A DNA stretch of 64,000 bases from Cymbidium sinense (lineage: Eukaryota; Streptophyta; Magnoliopsida; Asparagales; Orchidaceae). The position numbers were made by a program, and so were the translations under genes. The notes under the pieces were generated by a model. That model was not told where the DNA came from. It made no database searches and worked only from the letters and a program-made list of their open reading frames with translations. This document shows positions 1-11,170 of the stretch, piece after piece (within the stretch, counting starts at the first letter, position 1; each line of letters begins with the position of its first letter). The stretch is taken from assembly GCA_021442155.1 (NCBI GenBank), contig CM038216.1, positions 86,958,945 to 87,022,944 of the forward strand, in the 5' to 3' direction.

Positions 1-2620
1 GCATCATAAAATTTCAAATTTCCTTAAGTAAATTACCTAGCATGCATTATAAAGTGTGCTAATCTTTCCCATTTGAATGTATAGATATATTTAGGACTCA
101 TTCATATGCATGATATACATGTTGGGAAAGAAGCAAAGTAATGTATGTTTTGTGAATTTAGTTCATTTTACTTAATCTTCAAATGCCTTTCTTTTTGAAT
201 AGTTTTGTTTAGAGTTCATATAAACTTAGGATGGATTAAAATACTTAACTAAAACATTAACTAAACAAAACTAAAATATGAATCCACTTTAGAAATTTCT
301 TAGGTTAGGGAAGGAAAGAGAAGTTCTCTTCTTTTCCCCTCTCTTTATAACTTAGTAATTGATTGTAGGATTCACTTAAACCTAATCAAAACATAAAATA
401 AAATCAATATAAAATAATTAAATAACTTAAATGAAATCATCCTCTAAGTTGAATATGCTTCACACTTTGAAAATTCTAAATTTAAATCCATGGCTAAGCA
501 CACCACACAAATCTCTAAAGCACACACATTAGGCTAAGCTTGCACTTCTAGCTTTAGGTTAGGGCGGTGCATGGTTTGATGCTTGCTTTTGTTTTGAGAT
601 ATATATTTTAGTCTAGATGTTAGGGTGAATGTATGTACAATGAATGGTAGAGAGATCTTAGTCTTATTGTCTTCTAGTGGGATTGTGCTTAAGATAATAA
701 ATAAATAAAAAAATATGATGCTTTTATGTAGGTGCTTATACCCTTAAGCATGATCCAATAGGCCAGGTAGACTTAATCACCCATGTGTGGGGTGATAAGT
801 CTAATATACATGCTTATGCTTGGATTTGGTGGTTTATTTAGCTAACCTTTATTTTGTAGGTGTTAGCTAGATTTAGTTTTCCTTTTCATATAATTTTTGC
901 AATTAAGATTTTGGAATGATCATTATAGTGATTAGGATGAGCATTGGTCATAAGATCTCACCTTATGCACCATGTGAAGCCTTTGTAGCATCCACCTTCC
1001 AACCAACCAAAAGAAGGAATCAAAGAAGAAAGAAGAAAAGAAGAATGAAGGAGTGAAGTTTGAAGACCCCCATAATAATGAGTTCCATACTTAATTGTAT
1101 GTAATTCATTTGTAATCCAGGTTCTATAAGGGTACAGCTCAGCTACCCAATTTATTTTTGGGTTTGTGTGATGGTACCCGACCATAATGGCCTCTTATTC
1201 TTTTGTGATTAGTTTTATAAATTGATTGATGATTTGTTTAGCTTGTACATTAAGTGGCATCCTTTTCCTAGTTTCTTTCTTACTTTATGTATGGCCTGGA
1301 TGTGGATTAAGCACATAGGGAAAAATAAATCTTCTACCAAATCTAACAATTCAAAACTAAAAATAAAGAACTCATAACCTCACCTAAAACTTAGACTAAA
1401 AATCAAGATAAAAGAATTAGCAACCCCTTAGCTAGATGAGTACATCTTGTATAACATCATGCACAAATGCATATTATTTTCACTCTTAATTGGAGGGCTT
1501 CCACCTTTGCCAGAGAAACTTGGCTTGACCTTTGAGAGCCATGGTGGAAACACACATCCTCCCTTCTCGCTGATTTTGGCCAATAATTTTATTTCTCATG
1601 CATTAGGCATATGAATCCTATTATCTTGAGTCAAAATGATTGTCCAAAAATAAAAATAAAAATGAAATCTAAACTACATTTGATTTAGGTCATTTATAGC
1701 ATGCCCTTACATGATCTAGTCTCTTTAGGAGGGAGTTTAAGGACTTTGTCTCTTTTTAAATAAATAACAGCCTAGCTATCTTGCATAAAGCATATGACTT
1801 GCCTACATGAATTTAAAATTGTAGGAGGAGTTAGTTGGCAGCCACCCCAGTGGGTCAGAAATCCAAGAATCAGGTTTGTCCTCTCTTGTGGAGGCAAACC
1901 AAATGACCATTTTCTCCTTAGATTTATGTTGTGCTTTCGGTCCTTGCCAAAGTTCCCTAAATTTAAGTTCTGAGGTTGGTTCTCCCATTTATGGTCCATA
2001 AGCATAAATCCTCACCTCTTAGGCATTTCCATAATATTGTGTTGTGGAATCATAAGCCCTAAATTTATATTGAAAAATTGAACTCAAACAAATTAAATCA
2101 ATTTCAAAAATGTAAAGACCAACCATATGATAGTTTGCGATGTTTGCTAGGTTTCCTAGCATCATGGGCATCTCCTACTTATTTTTCTTTGGATTCGATA
2201 ATAACTCCCTCTCCTTGGTCAATGCCATTTGATTTTCCAAAATAAACTAATAGATTGATAGTCCTACCTATTGAAATCTTTGGAGATAATGATCATTTAC
2301 CTTAATCAAGAGTATTCCTAAGGGATCTCATTCCTTTGAATGTAATTAACTATGGGGGCTTGACCCTGGAGAGAGCTTAACGAACTCAGTTTAAAATAAA
2401 CCTTATTATACTTTTCCATGTAAAGTAGGGGAAGAATCTTTGGTACATATGCAGATCTATTATCTTTATAAGTCCTTGTCGAGGTGATTAGGTCCATTGT
2501 AGAGTTATGACTTCTATCTTCCGTGATAGCACACCTCTCTTCAATGTCGTACGATCACCCTCAATAAGAACATCTACTTATCTATGTGGTGTCCTAACTA
2601 AAGGCGTATATTTTTGTTTT
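1..2620 (+). mobile_element. LTR/leader sequence of Tat-like Ty3/gypsy element, copy A
   Basis: This AT-rich stretch has no credible coding sequence; its short ORFs are chance. It is recognisable because it recurs twice in the window: bases about 1-1,830 align by eye, in the same order, with 54,400-55,900 on the plus strand, and about 450-2,600 align with 62,500-60,501 on the minus strand. Shared landmarks include the GACCCC/TTTGAAGAC segment near 1,060, CATGATCTAGTCTCTTTAGG near 1,713, CCTCACCTCTTAGG near 2,013 and CCATGTAAAGTAGGGGAA near 2,417. Identity looks like roughly 70%, so the copies are old. As it precedes gag it is probably the 3' part of the 5' LTR plus leader. I cannot place the LTR end, a primer-binding site or a target-site duplication. 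Confidence 0.6.
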
Positions 2621-2639
2621 CATTTATCCTCTCCGAAAA

Positions 2640-3710
2640 GGATAGATGAAGGTGGAAATATTTCACCACAATACCCAAATTTATTAAATGGAAATCTCTC
2701 TTTTCAAAATCAATCAAAAATAAAAAATTTTCAAAATATATTTGGAATTTTATTGTAGCACATCCCATTTGCTAAAATGAAGTCTCTCTTCTCTAAAAAA
2801 AACAAAATTGGAGACACCTTTGAAATTTCATTTAGCATACTCAAATTTCCTAAGTGAAATTTTCAATTCACAAAACTTTTTCAAAACATATTTGGAACTT
2901 CATTTTTAGCATACCATATTTGCTAAAGTGAAGTCTCCACTTTCAATCAAAAATTAAATCAAAACAAAAAAGAAACACATTAGGATTCCCTTAGCATACT
3001 TAAATTTGCTAAGGATCCTATTTTTCACAAACAAATCAAAACCAAAAAGAAACTCATTAGGATTCCCTTAGCATACTTAATTTTGCAAAGGATCCTACTT
3101 TTCTAAAACAAATCAAAAGCAAAAGAAACACATTAGGATTTCCATAGAATAACCAAATTTACTAAAGATCCTACTTTTTAAAAATCAAAATTTTCAAAAA
3201 GAAACACTTTAGGATTTCCTTAGCATACCCAAATTTGCTAAGGATCCTATTTTTCAAAATCAAAATATCCAAAATAAATGAAACACATTAGGATTTTCTT
3301 AGCATACTCAAATTTGTTAAGTGGAAATTCCAATTTTCAAAATCACCAAAGATTCACAAAGCAAAAAAACAAAAAAAAATAATTGTTTTCAAACACTTCA
3401 CTTAGTGTACCCAAATTTGCTAAGTGAGTCAATTCCAAAATATCAAATCAAAAACAAAACTAATTGACCCTTTATTTTAACTTACTCAAATTTGTGAAAG
3501 GAAATGATCCTCAAATCAAAATCTAATTTCAACCATGAACCTATGGAAGCATCTTTCTAAAAATATTTGAACCTATTTTCAACATATCCAGATTTGTTGA
3601 AATTGGATTCATATCTAAAAATTCATCTTTCCAATCAAATATCTAAATCTTTTCTAAATCTATTTGAACCCCACTTAACACTTCCAAGATGTTGGCTGTG
3701 GGTTCAAATT
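2640..3710 (+). repeat. Tandem array of about 11 hairpin repeats with a common loop
   Basis: Units of about 75-90 bp each contain an inverted repeat around a near-constant loop, TAYYCAAATT. Examples: AGGATTCCCTTAGCA pairs with TGCTAAGGATCCT (2,980-3,025; similar at 3,056 and 3,212); ACTTCATTTTTAGCA pairs with TGCTAAAGTGAAGT (2,903-2,950); AAATTTCATTTAG pairs with CTAAGTGAAATTT (2,822-2,868); CACTTAG pairs with CTAAGTG (about 3,398-3,432); TTTCAACA pairs with TGTTGAAA (about 3,577-3,604); TTTGAACC-CCAC pairs with GTGGGTTCAAA (3,663-3,707). Stem sequence differs between units yet pairing is kept. The unit near 3,132 is eroded and the one near 3,465 barely pairs. The array lies between LTR-like sequence and the gag region of the plus-strand element. 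Confidence 0.7.
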
Positions 3711-5440
3711 TTAAATTCAAATTTAAAAGTCAACAAAATAGAAATCTGATCCAAGTTTGTTTCTAACATTGCAGATTCTCAGCATCAATATCAATTGCAC
3801 CTACAATTCAATTTTCAATTTTTTAGTTGACTATAATGGAAGCATAAAGAAGTATTCTCCCTTATGGCATGGACTTGGCCTTAGAACCAATCTCCCGACA
3901 CCCATCTCATCCATTTTGAGGTTTCAGGGGCGAGGATTACTCGGGAGGGCACTCATAACACAAGTGGACCCAGTGGTAAGCCATCATTCAAATTGATTTG
4001 CCATCAAACTTTGATATCCCCTCACTGAACAGGAAGACAGTTATAGTTTCAACAAAAGTGCCAGTGTCAACACCATCATCTGTGATAATGCCATTGCACC
4101 CGGTCATTTCTTGTGCTACCCTAGTGAGGGCTAGCACCCACTCATTAGCACCCTCGAAGGTAAGGCTCCTCTGATCCCAGAGATTGTCTCCCCAACTTTT
4201 GAGGTTGGGTCTAGCTCTTACTCCACTCACCCTACTAGGACTTAGAGGAGGAACAAAAATCACATGATTAAGCGGTACCACACACGCATCGCTAGGAGAT
4301 GAAGGCCCCTACATGGTAAGTTATGGAGGAGTTTCCCACTCTGATTACCCCACTATTTACAGTGAACCCATTTCATCCTCTCTCTGGGTCTGACAGAGAG
4401 GATTCTAGGAGGATCCCTAGCCCTCCACCGTCAAGCACTGCACCACGCTAGCTGCGAGTAGAGGAGGAGGTCGCCTTCGCTCGCTTCTATGCCAAGTTGG
4501 CAGAGCTTATGGACGTTCTAAATCTAGAGCTCAATTTGACTTGAGATCTGTTATCCCCTGCAATGTGGGGAAACATCTACTGAAGAGGACGGGAGGCGCA
4601 CTACGCTCATCACTATCCAAGAGAGCGGTTTGGTCTATTCGGGCCTCTGCTCATTGATTTTCGACGATGCTACCCATGTCGATCACATGACAGATTCCTG
4701 ATGACCCATCATAGGAGATGGGTCCCTGTTCCAAGAGAGTTGGTGGTGTCTCCACCACACTGCTCTACCCCCCATCCATTGTCACCTGTTCATGCCACAA
4801 CATCTCTAGTTCCATCGCAGGCCATGAAGGCCACATTCAGGGAGAAGCGTACCCCGTTGGTGATCCAGTTCTGGCCAAAGGATCCCATTTCATCTACACC
4901 ACCTACTGTGGCAAGGCCGATCTCTCCCACTCAACCTTCTATCCTAGTTATGGTATGGAAGGAATGGCAACCTTGAAGCAAAGTGGTCATCCCTACACCA
5001 ACACCACCAATTCAAAGAAGATGAGATGGTTGTTGTAGAGGGAGCAGATGACAGCCCAGTTGCACCCATGATCATAGAACCTCCTAGAAGTGTCACCCCT
5101 TTGAGTGGACATGAGTGTGTCTCTAGTGAGTATAGTCCTCATAGGATTGATTCTCAAGAGTGGGAGGTCCACCCTCAAGATACATAAGTGATCACACTGG
5201 TCAGCCAAAATCATTTATGCCTATTTAGATTGATCATTCTCTAGAGGACATAGTGGCACATTATCTTATGGAAAAGAAAAAAATTCTGGGATATGATTGG
5301 TTTGATGAGGAGAAGATTAGCTTTGATTTCAATGAAGATTAGCATGGTAGATATTAGGGGATCCCTCCTCAGAGAGCAGTAGGCTATGGAAGGTGATGAG
5401 GTAGAGCAGGAAGACACAACCCACTCGCACCAACACCTCC
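3711..5440 (+). pseudogene. Leader and probable degraded gag N-terminal region
   Basis: This region sits between the hairpin array and the recognisable gag domain. From about 4,130 the base composition is richer in G and C than the LTR, and short plus-strand open stretches appear in changing frames (for example 4,701-4,976 and 4,718-5,038), as expected for eroded coding DNA. I recognise no domain. A 97-codon minus-strand frame (3,988-4,281) also exists, but nothing in it looks like a known protein. The assignment rests on position only; it could equally be untranslated leader. Confidence 0.35.
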
Positions 5441-6960
5441 TAGCACAAATAAAGTAGAAAGATGAAAAGATAGATAGGATGTTGAGACAGCATGAGGACT
5501 TATTAGCAATAGTCTCAGTGCTTCAGAAATAAGCACCAGCAATTCATCCTACCATAGTTGAGACTAGTCAGCCAGAGTTAGTGCATGTCTTGGACCTAGC
5601 CAAAACCTTACCTCCTATTAAGCAAGGTAGCACTAGCATGTATAGAAAGATAGTAGAAAGTACCTCCATACAAGAAAAAGATATAAAGTCCATGGTTGAG
5701 CAGCAGATGAAGGAAGAGTTGGCTCAAGCCCGGGGAGGATCATCAGTTCAAAAGGGTAGACTCTACCTAAAGGAATTTGATGCAATACAATATCCCAAGG
5801 GTTTGTGCCACCTTCCTTCAAAGGTTTTGATGGCAGTGGAAACCTGAGGCATCACATCACCCATTTCAGAGCGAGTTATTGCAATGCCAGTGGCAGCGAT
5901 GCTTTGATTTTTTGTGTCTTTATTAGTAGCCTAATAAGGGTAGCTTTTGATTGGTATGCTGAACTTCCCAACAATTCAGTGAAGACATTTTTTGAGTTGG
6001 AGCAACTCTTCATCAAGAGGTTCTAGCTCAAAGAAAGAGTTATTATGGTGATCTCATTGTAGCACAACAACACCTGTGTAAGTCCTTTGTTGACTACATT
6101 CTTAGATGGTGTAACCCGAGTATGACAATGTAACATCATGTCATTAAGATTCTTCTAAAGAATATCTGTGGCCTGGTCGCCTTCATGCTTAAGGGCTTCA
6201 CTATCAAAACTTTTGAGAAGCTATTCAATAAGGCGGCTAGTCTCCAAGGAGAGGCCAAATAGTCACCTTTTCAAGATCAGCTGCCTAAGCGAAAAAGCCA
6301 TAGAAGGTCAATGAGAAGAAGTTGGGAACAGTGACAACAGTTGATAAGGGGAAGCAACCTGCTAGAGATCAGTCCATAAGACCACGACCTCAGCATCCAT
6401 CGCTTCCAGCTCCTCCACCACCACTGAGGTAGCCCTACCGGCCACCACAATAGCCTTCATGGCTTACATCGCTGCCTCCTTAGCCATATCATCACCAGTA
6501 GTGGCACACTTATTCATCACTAGGTAGCTATTGTTCACCTACTCTTTTAGATAAGCTTAACAAGCCTTATTCACTTAAGAAGGAGGTAATCAAGAAGATA
6601 TTTAAGAACCTCTTAAAGAAGCCTAATTTTTAACTACCCAAACCTAGGAGACTAGTGGAAGTAGGCAAAAGCCATGATCCTAACTTTTTCCCCTACCACT
6701 ATATGCTAGGTCATGTTTTGGAAGATTGATTCACCTTCAAGGACTGGCTTGAACATAGCTTCAAGACCAATGCTATAGTTATCCTGAAGGAATACCTTAT
6801 GGAACAACCATCCAGTTCCATCAAGGTAATCCTTGGGGATTCTTGTAATCTCTCCAAAACCAAAGAAGGTTGGGATATGTCCTTTTCCAAAACCTCTAAA
6901 AAGATCATTCAGAAGATCAAGAAACTTTCCTTGCAGGTTTCTAAGTTAGCTTAAACCTCC
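5441..6960 (+). pseudogene. gag: gag pseudogene (Retrotrans_gag domain), Tat lineage
   Basis: Gag would form the cytoplasmic virus-like particle of the retrotransposon. A predicted coiled-coil stretch (about 5,450-5,530, with stops TAG and TAA) runs in the frame that continues at 5,581-5,847. The Retrotrans_gag domain follows in another frame (5,805-6,026), with PSFKGFDGSGN, an FDWYAELP motif and a FFELEQLFIKRF end typical of the family. Downstream, near 6,640-6,770, the Tat-type segment LPKPRRLVEVGKSHDPN is readable, but the nucleic-acid-binding knuckle that should follow carries FFPYHYMLGH where cysteines are expected, and a stop interrupts it. At least two frameshifts and many stops make it non-functional. 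The coding strand and order agree with the pol domains that follow. Confidence 0.8.
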
Positions 6961-7790
6961 AACATCAAGGAGGGTTTGCAAGTTACCAGTACCAACTCAG
7001 GGAAAGAGGGAGCTCAAGAAGAAGAAGATCGACTGGACTGGGTTCAAGAGCTCAACCACCAATCGAGTCCACCTCTAGTCTACCGTCAAAATACCACATT
7101 AGAGACTTCTCCTAGTTTAGCTAGCTCTTCTACCTCTAATAGTAGAACTCTTGTACTAGCGGATAAGGGCATCAAATCCATTACCCCTCTTACTTTACTT
7201 GACTTCTACTTTGCACCTCCTATCAAATCCAAGAAATTAAAGAATAAAGCTAGCTTGAATTACATCTGTGTCACTACTGATAGGTTGTCTTCTTCTATTC
7301 CCAATGATAACTCTTCAAGTCATAATAGCTATAATAATTTTGATCTCCCTCTTTCTGATTCAGAGTCGGACTTTCTCACTCTGAATACTATGGGTTTTCC
7401 TCTTGAGATAGACTTGGAATCATCCAATTCTAAGGGTCCCATAAGAGAAGCTGTAGGTGAGCCTGATGTGGTAGAACCTTCCATTACCCTTCCCATAAGA
7501 TATCACCAAAGTCAACCTCTGTAGTGGCAAGGTTCTACCTCCTAGGGTAGCACCTGAAGATAGAGGGGAACAAGAAATTAGCACAGAGGATTGAGAAGCC
7601 CCTCCATAGAATGATCCACCCTTGGATATGCTTGTGGAGGATGTGCCCAAGGTGGACTACAATGTCCTCTCTCATCTAAGAAAGTTTCCATCTAAGCTAA
7701 GCATATACGATGCCCTCGTCTTATCCAAAGAGATGAGGAGTCATACAAAACTCTCCTAGATCCTGACATATGCTTAGCTTAGCTAATCAG
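6961..7790 (+). pseudogene. Gag-protease linker, 182-codon open stretch
   Basis: The longest uninterrupted frame of the plus-strand element lies here (6,976-7,524). It is rich in Ser, Thr, Asn and acidic residues with no recognisable domain, which fits the variable linker between gag and protease in Tat polyproteins. It is in the same frame as the protease remnant downstream (frame 1) but is separated from it by stops. It has no independent start signal and is not a separate gene. Confidence 0.55.
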
Positions 7791-8340
7791 CATTGGTGAA
7801 GAGGCACATTATGCAAAAAAATCCCAAGGGATCACTTTCATAGATGAAGAATTTCTTCTGGGAGATTTGGAGCACAACTGTCCCCTCTACATCACAGTTG
7901 ACATGGGCAGATTCAGACTTACCAGAGTTCTCATCGATTCAGATGCATCGGTGAACATTATAAGTCTAAAGACTCTTTCCTATTTGAGGATTGACATCTC
8001 TACACTCTGAGGAGATCGAATGATATTGAGAGGATTCAATGAACAAGGCAAGAGGGCTTTAGGTTCCATAGTGTTACCAATGGAGATAGGTGACTGAAAG
8101 ACTGAAGCCAAGTTTTACATAATTGATTCAAATACTTCATTCATAGCTCTGATTGGTAGGCCTTGGATACATCAGAATAAGATGATACCATCCTCCATCC
8201 ATCAATGCATCAAATTCAAAAAGGATGGAATTGAATACCGTATCAATGGGGATGAGGAGCCATTTTTAGTCAAAGAGGTTAAGATTTATGAGGATGCGAC
8301 CTACTATCTTTCCCAAAACACCCTTTCTCATCAACTTGGA
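7791..8340 (+). pseudogene. pro: Retropepsin (aspartic protease) remnant with broken active site
   Basis: The protease normally cleaves the Gag-Pol polyprotein. In frame 1 the sequence reads ...TRVLIDSDASVNII..., matching the D-S/T-G-A/S active-site loop of retropepsins, but the glycine codon is GAT (7,942-7,944), giving DSDAS, so the catalytic motif is damaged. Two in-frame TGA codons follow (near 8,009 and 8,095). The C-terminal part, 8,182-8,340, is open and contains GRPWIHQNKMIPSSIHQCIK, a segment also present in the minus-strand element (49,088-49,333). That agreement between two independently decayed copies supports the call. Confidence 0.82.
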
Positions 8341-9330
8341 CAAAATTTAAATGCAAATGCTAAAGAAAAATAAGAAAAAGAAAAAGTAAAAGAAAATGAA
8401 AAGAAAAATGAAAATCCAAGTGAACAAGGAAAGGGAATTGAAGAAGAAATAGATCCATCACATTCCACCACGCCATTCCATCACATATGACATGTGGGTA
8501 AGATGACTCAACCTCCACCAAGCGCAGAGGCGTAAATGAAGGTAGTTCCAGGTGGAAGACCCTTGGCCATCACCTAGGGTTATGTTCCAGTTTATAGGAG
8601 TACCCCTACTATTCACATAGACTTTGAATCCAGCTCAATGGATGAGTCTAATGTGATTAGAATACCAGCAAACCCCACTCATCAGGTTTCATTGGAGGTG
8701 ACTTTCAATCCAAATAGTGATGAAGACCGGGCCTCCAGACAAAGCAAGTATTCGAATCAAGTTTATGTGAGACTATTAGGCAGCAGCTTACAACCTTAGC
8801 TCTAACCTCACTTTCATCTAAAAAAGCTAAAGGTTTAGTAATTAAAGAAGCCCATAAGTCTTCCAAAGATATGAAGCCAAAGAGATTCTTTTTTGGATCA
8901 TCATCCTCAAGTCCTAAAGTTGATGTAGAACTTGAGGAAGATTCATTTAAAGAATTAATGGAATTACCGCTTGACTTTTACTCATCTTGTGTTCATAATC
9001 TTATATGGAAAGGTTTGGTTCCTCAGACATGGTCCACGCACAGGTCAGAGTATTTTGAAAAGCTATGGAACAACAAAAGAGTGGAAGCACAATCAAGAGT
9101 GTGACTAGATCTGATACAAGAGTCCTCGATGATGATAATTACTGCTTAGTTGTTACCAATCATTTGGAGTCTGATAGGTTCTTTTCACAGAACACCAACT
9201 CTTATAAGAATATGTGTTTAGAAACCTCAGATGATCCAGATGATCTCCAAATCAAGGTTGTACCTCCAAAATTTCAAGAGGAGATTCATTTAACAATAGA
9301 CAAGCTTAAAGAAATCAACCTCAGGACAGA
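8341..9330 (+). pseudogene. Protease-RT linker including a Lys/Glu-rich tract
   Basis: Bases 8,350-8,450 are an almost pure purine run (GAAAAA/AAAGAAAA) that would encode a Lys/Glu-rich spacer. The minus-strand element has the mirror-image pyrimidine run at 48,950-49,055, directly beside its protease, so the tract is an ancestral part of the family. The rest is a poorly conserved linker; a frame at 8,871-9,104 contains a serine run and KELMELPLDFYSSCV, matched by KDLIGLPFDWYLPCV antisense near 48,400. Frames change at least twice, and stops occur at 8,371 and elsewhere. Confidence 0.6.
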
Positions 9331-10330
9331 AGAAAGTCCATGCTCGACTACATCAGTTCATTGCTGAATGAAGAAGAAACTAATGACTCAGTTAGGCTAT
9401 TGATTGAGCTTAAAGACTACTTCGCATGGAGTTATGAAGAGATGCTCAGATTATCTCTAAATGTAGCAAACCACATGATAGCAATAAATCCTAACACTAT
9501 CCCTATCAAGCAAGCTTCTAGATGCATGCGATTAGAAATCGAACAATAGGTCATTTCTGAAGTCAAGAAACCGATCGATCCGGTTTCATCGTGGAAGAAA
9601 AGTACCCTACTTTATGTCATACCAAGAAGAATGGCTAAATTCACATTTCATCACTTAACTTAAGGATGAGTTTCCTCTTCCTATAATAGAGTTAATGGTG
9701 GACATTGCCTCATATCATGCAATATTTTCTTTCATGGATGGGTCATTTGGCTACAATAAAATCAAAATGTCTCCTGAAGATGAAAGAAACACTATTTTTT
9801 GAACCTCAATCAGAATTTTTTATTATAAGGCCATGTCTTTCGACCTTAAAAATGCTGGTGCGACATACCAACGGGCCATGAATCAGATTTTAAATGAACT
9901 CATCGATCATCAAGTTGAGTGCTATGTTGATGATCATCAAGAGCAGAGAAAAGGAAGACCATCTCTTTGACTTAAGAGTAGTTTTCAAATGTTTAAGATA
10001 ATATAACCTCAAAATGAATCCCTTGAAGTGTGCATTCAGAGTAGCTTCAAGAAAATTCTTTGGGTTTGTTGTCTAACACTGGAGAATAGAGATAGATCCT
10101 AAAAAGATCAAAGCTATCTTAGAAATGCCATCTACTAAAAGTTTAACACAACTCATCATTCCAAGGATGGTCGGCATATCGAGATGCTTTATCTCCAACC
10201 TATCGTGGAGATGTTAATTCAGCACTTGTCAAAAAGATTGCCAAGTTCAAGAGGGATGATAAGTGTCGATGCCTTTGAAGACATCAAGATTTGGTGAAGC
10301 CGCCAGTTCTAGCACCTATCCCAAAGCCAC
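9331..10330 (+). pseudogene. pol (RT): Reverse transcriptase remnant, Ty3/gypsy (Tat)
   Basis: RT would copy element RNA into DNA inside the particle. The N-terminal part (9,340-9,549) contains DYFAWSYEEM, a segment shared with the minus-strand copy. A stop at 9,547 and a frameshifted, partly deleted stretch follow, covering the expected FRDLN region. From 9,833 the frame reads KNAGATYQRAMNQIL and then the catalytic YVDD box (9,923-9,934), which is intact here although the surrounding frame is closed soon after. The later part (about 9,960-10,330) shows thumb and connection-like sequence in mixed frames. Multiple stops and frameshifts rule out function. Confidence 0.88.
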
Positions 10331-10640
10331 CATCCTCTCTACCTTATTGCATTGATGACTTACGCGATGCTTTGTTGGCCCAAGCCAACGATGAAGGAAA
10401 GGAGAGCTCTCTACTACCTCAGTCGTCATCTGATCCCTGCTAAAGTGAACTACCCGCCTATTGAGAAACATTGCCTAGCTTTGATCTTTACTTCCCAAAA
10501 GCTATGACATTATATGCTTTCTCATAAGGTGAACTTGATCTCCAGAACCAATCCGCTACAGTATCTCATGACATGGCCAATGTTATCCGGATGGTTGGCA
10601 TGATGGTTCATGATACTTCAAGTTTGACATTATATTCATG
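10331..10640 (+). pseudogene. pol (gRH): Classical Ty3-type RNase H remnant
   Basis: After RT the sequence resembles the classical Ty3/gypsy RNase H: DALLAQANDE, then in shifted frames the counterparts of ALYYLS, NYPPIEKH and YMLSHKVNLI that are far clearer in the minus-strand element (46,768-47,061). It has at least two frameshifts within 300 bases. Presence of this domain together with a second RNase H just downstream marks the Tat lineage. Confidence 0.7.
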
Positions 10641-10699
10641 CCCTCCATGGTTAAAGGACGTACTAGAAAATTTCTAAGAAGACACCTACTTTCTGATCT

Positions 10700-11170
10700 G
10701 ATTAGTGACGATCTCCTCGATGAACAAATCATGAACTTAGGGACGACAATGTCCCGATGGTGATTTTGATGGTGAAGCTTCTTTTCATAAAGGGAAGCAC
10801 CACGATCTATTCTCCCAAGAAAGTGGGGAGAATAATAGTTTTTCTAACCTGCACCACCTATATGATGAGATTCTCATACTATCTATCCAACCCCTGCACC
10901 AACAATAAAGCTGAGTATGAGGCTTTGATTGTCGGTCTAGAGTTAGCAATCATAATAAGTGTCAAGAGCATCAACATCTATGGGGATTCTCAGTTGGTCA
11001 TCAACCAAATTTTCAGGTCTTATAAGGTTCTCAAACCCAAGCTTCATCATTACCACGAATATACCATGAAGCTGTTGGCCTAAATTCTTGAAGTCACCAT
11101 CTACAAGGTTCCCTGAGCAGAGAACGCAATAGCAGATGCTTTAGCCAAACTTGCTAAAGAATTGGCATGT
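10700..11170 (+). pseudogene. pol (aRH): Second (archaeal-type, aRH) RNase H remnant
   Basis: A frame at 10,757-11,083 carries NNKAEYEALIVGLELA and INIYGDSQLVINQI, the signature of the additional archaeal-like RNase H that Tat elements carry between the classical RNase H and integrase. The central Glu (near 10,912) and the Asp of GDS (near 10,986) are retained. The first catalytic Asp, in an FDG motif at about 10,765-10,773, is readable only in another frame, next to a TGA that replaces a Trp-like codon. A frameshift therefore separates the catalytic residues. The downstream ADALAKLA-like end (about 11,130-11,160) is also visible. Confidence 0.85.

Noticed and set aside
3890..3990. Primer-binding site and LTR end near 3,900
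   Set aside because: No convincing TGG-starting match to a plant tRNA 3' end follows a CA; the boundary cannot be set from this copy.
3988..4281. 97-codon antisense ORF upstream of gag
   Set aside because: Some Tat elements carry antisense genes, but in another position; no motif is recognisable and no second copy exists in the window to test conservation.
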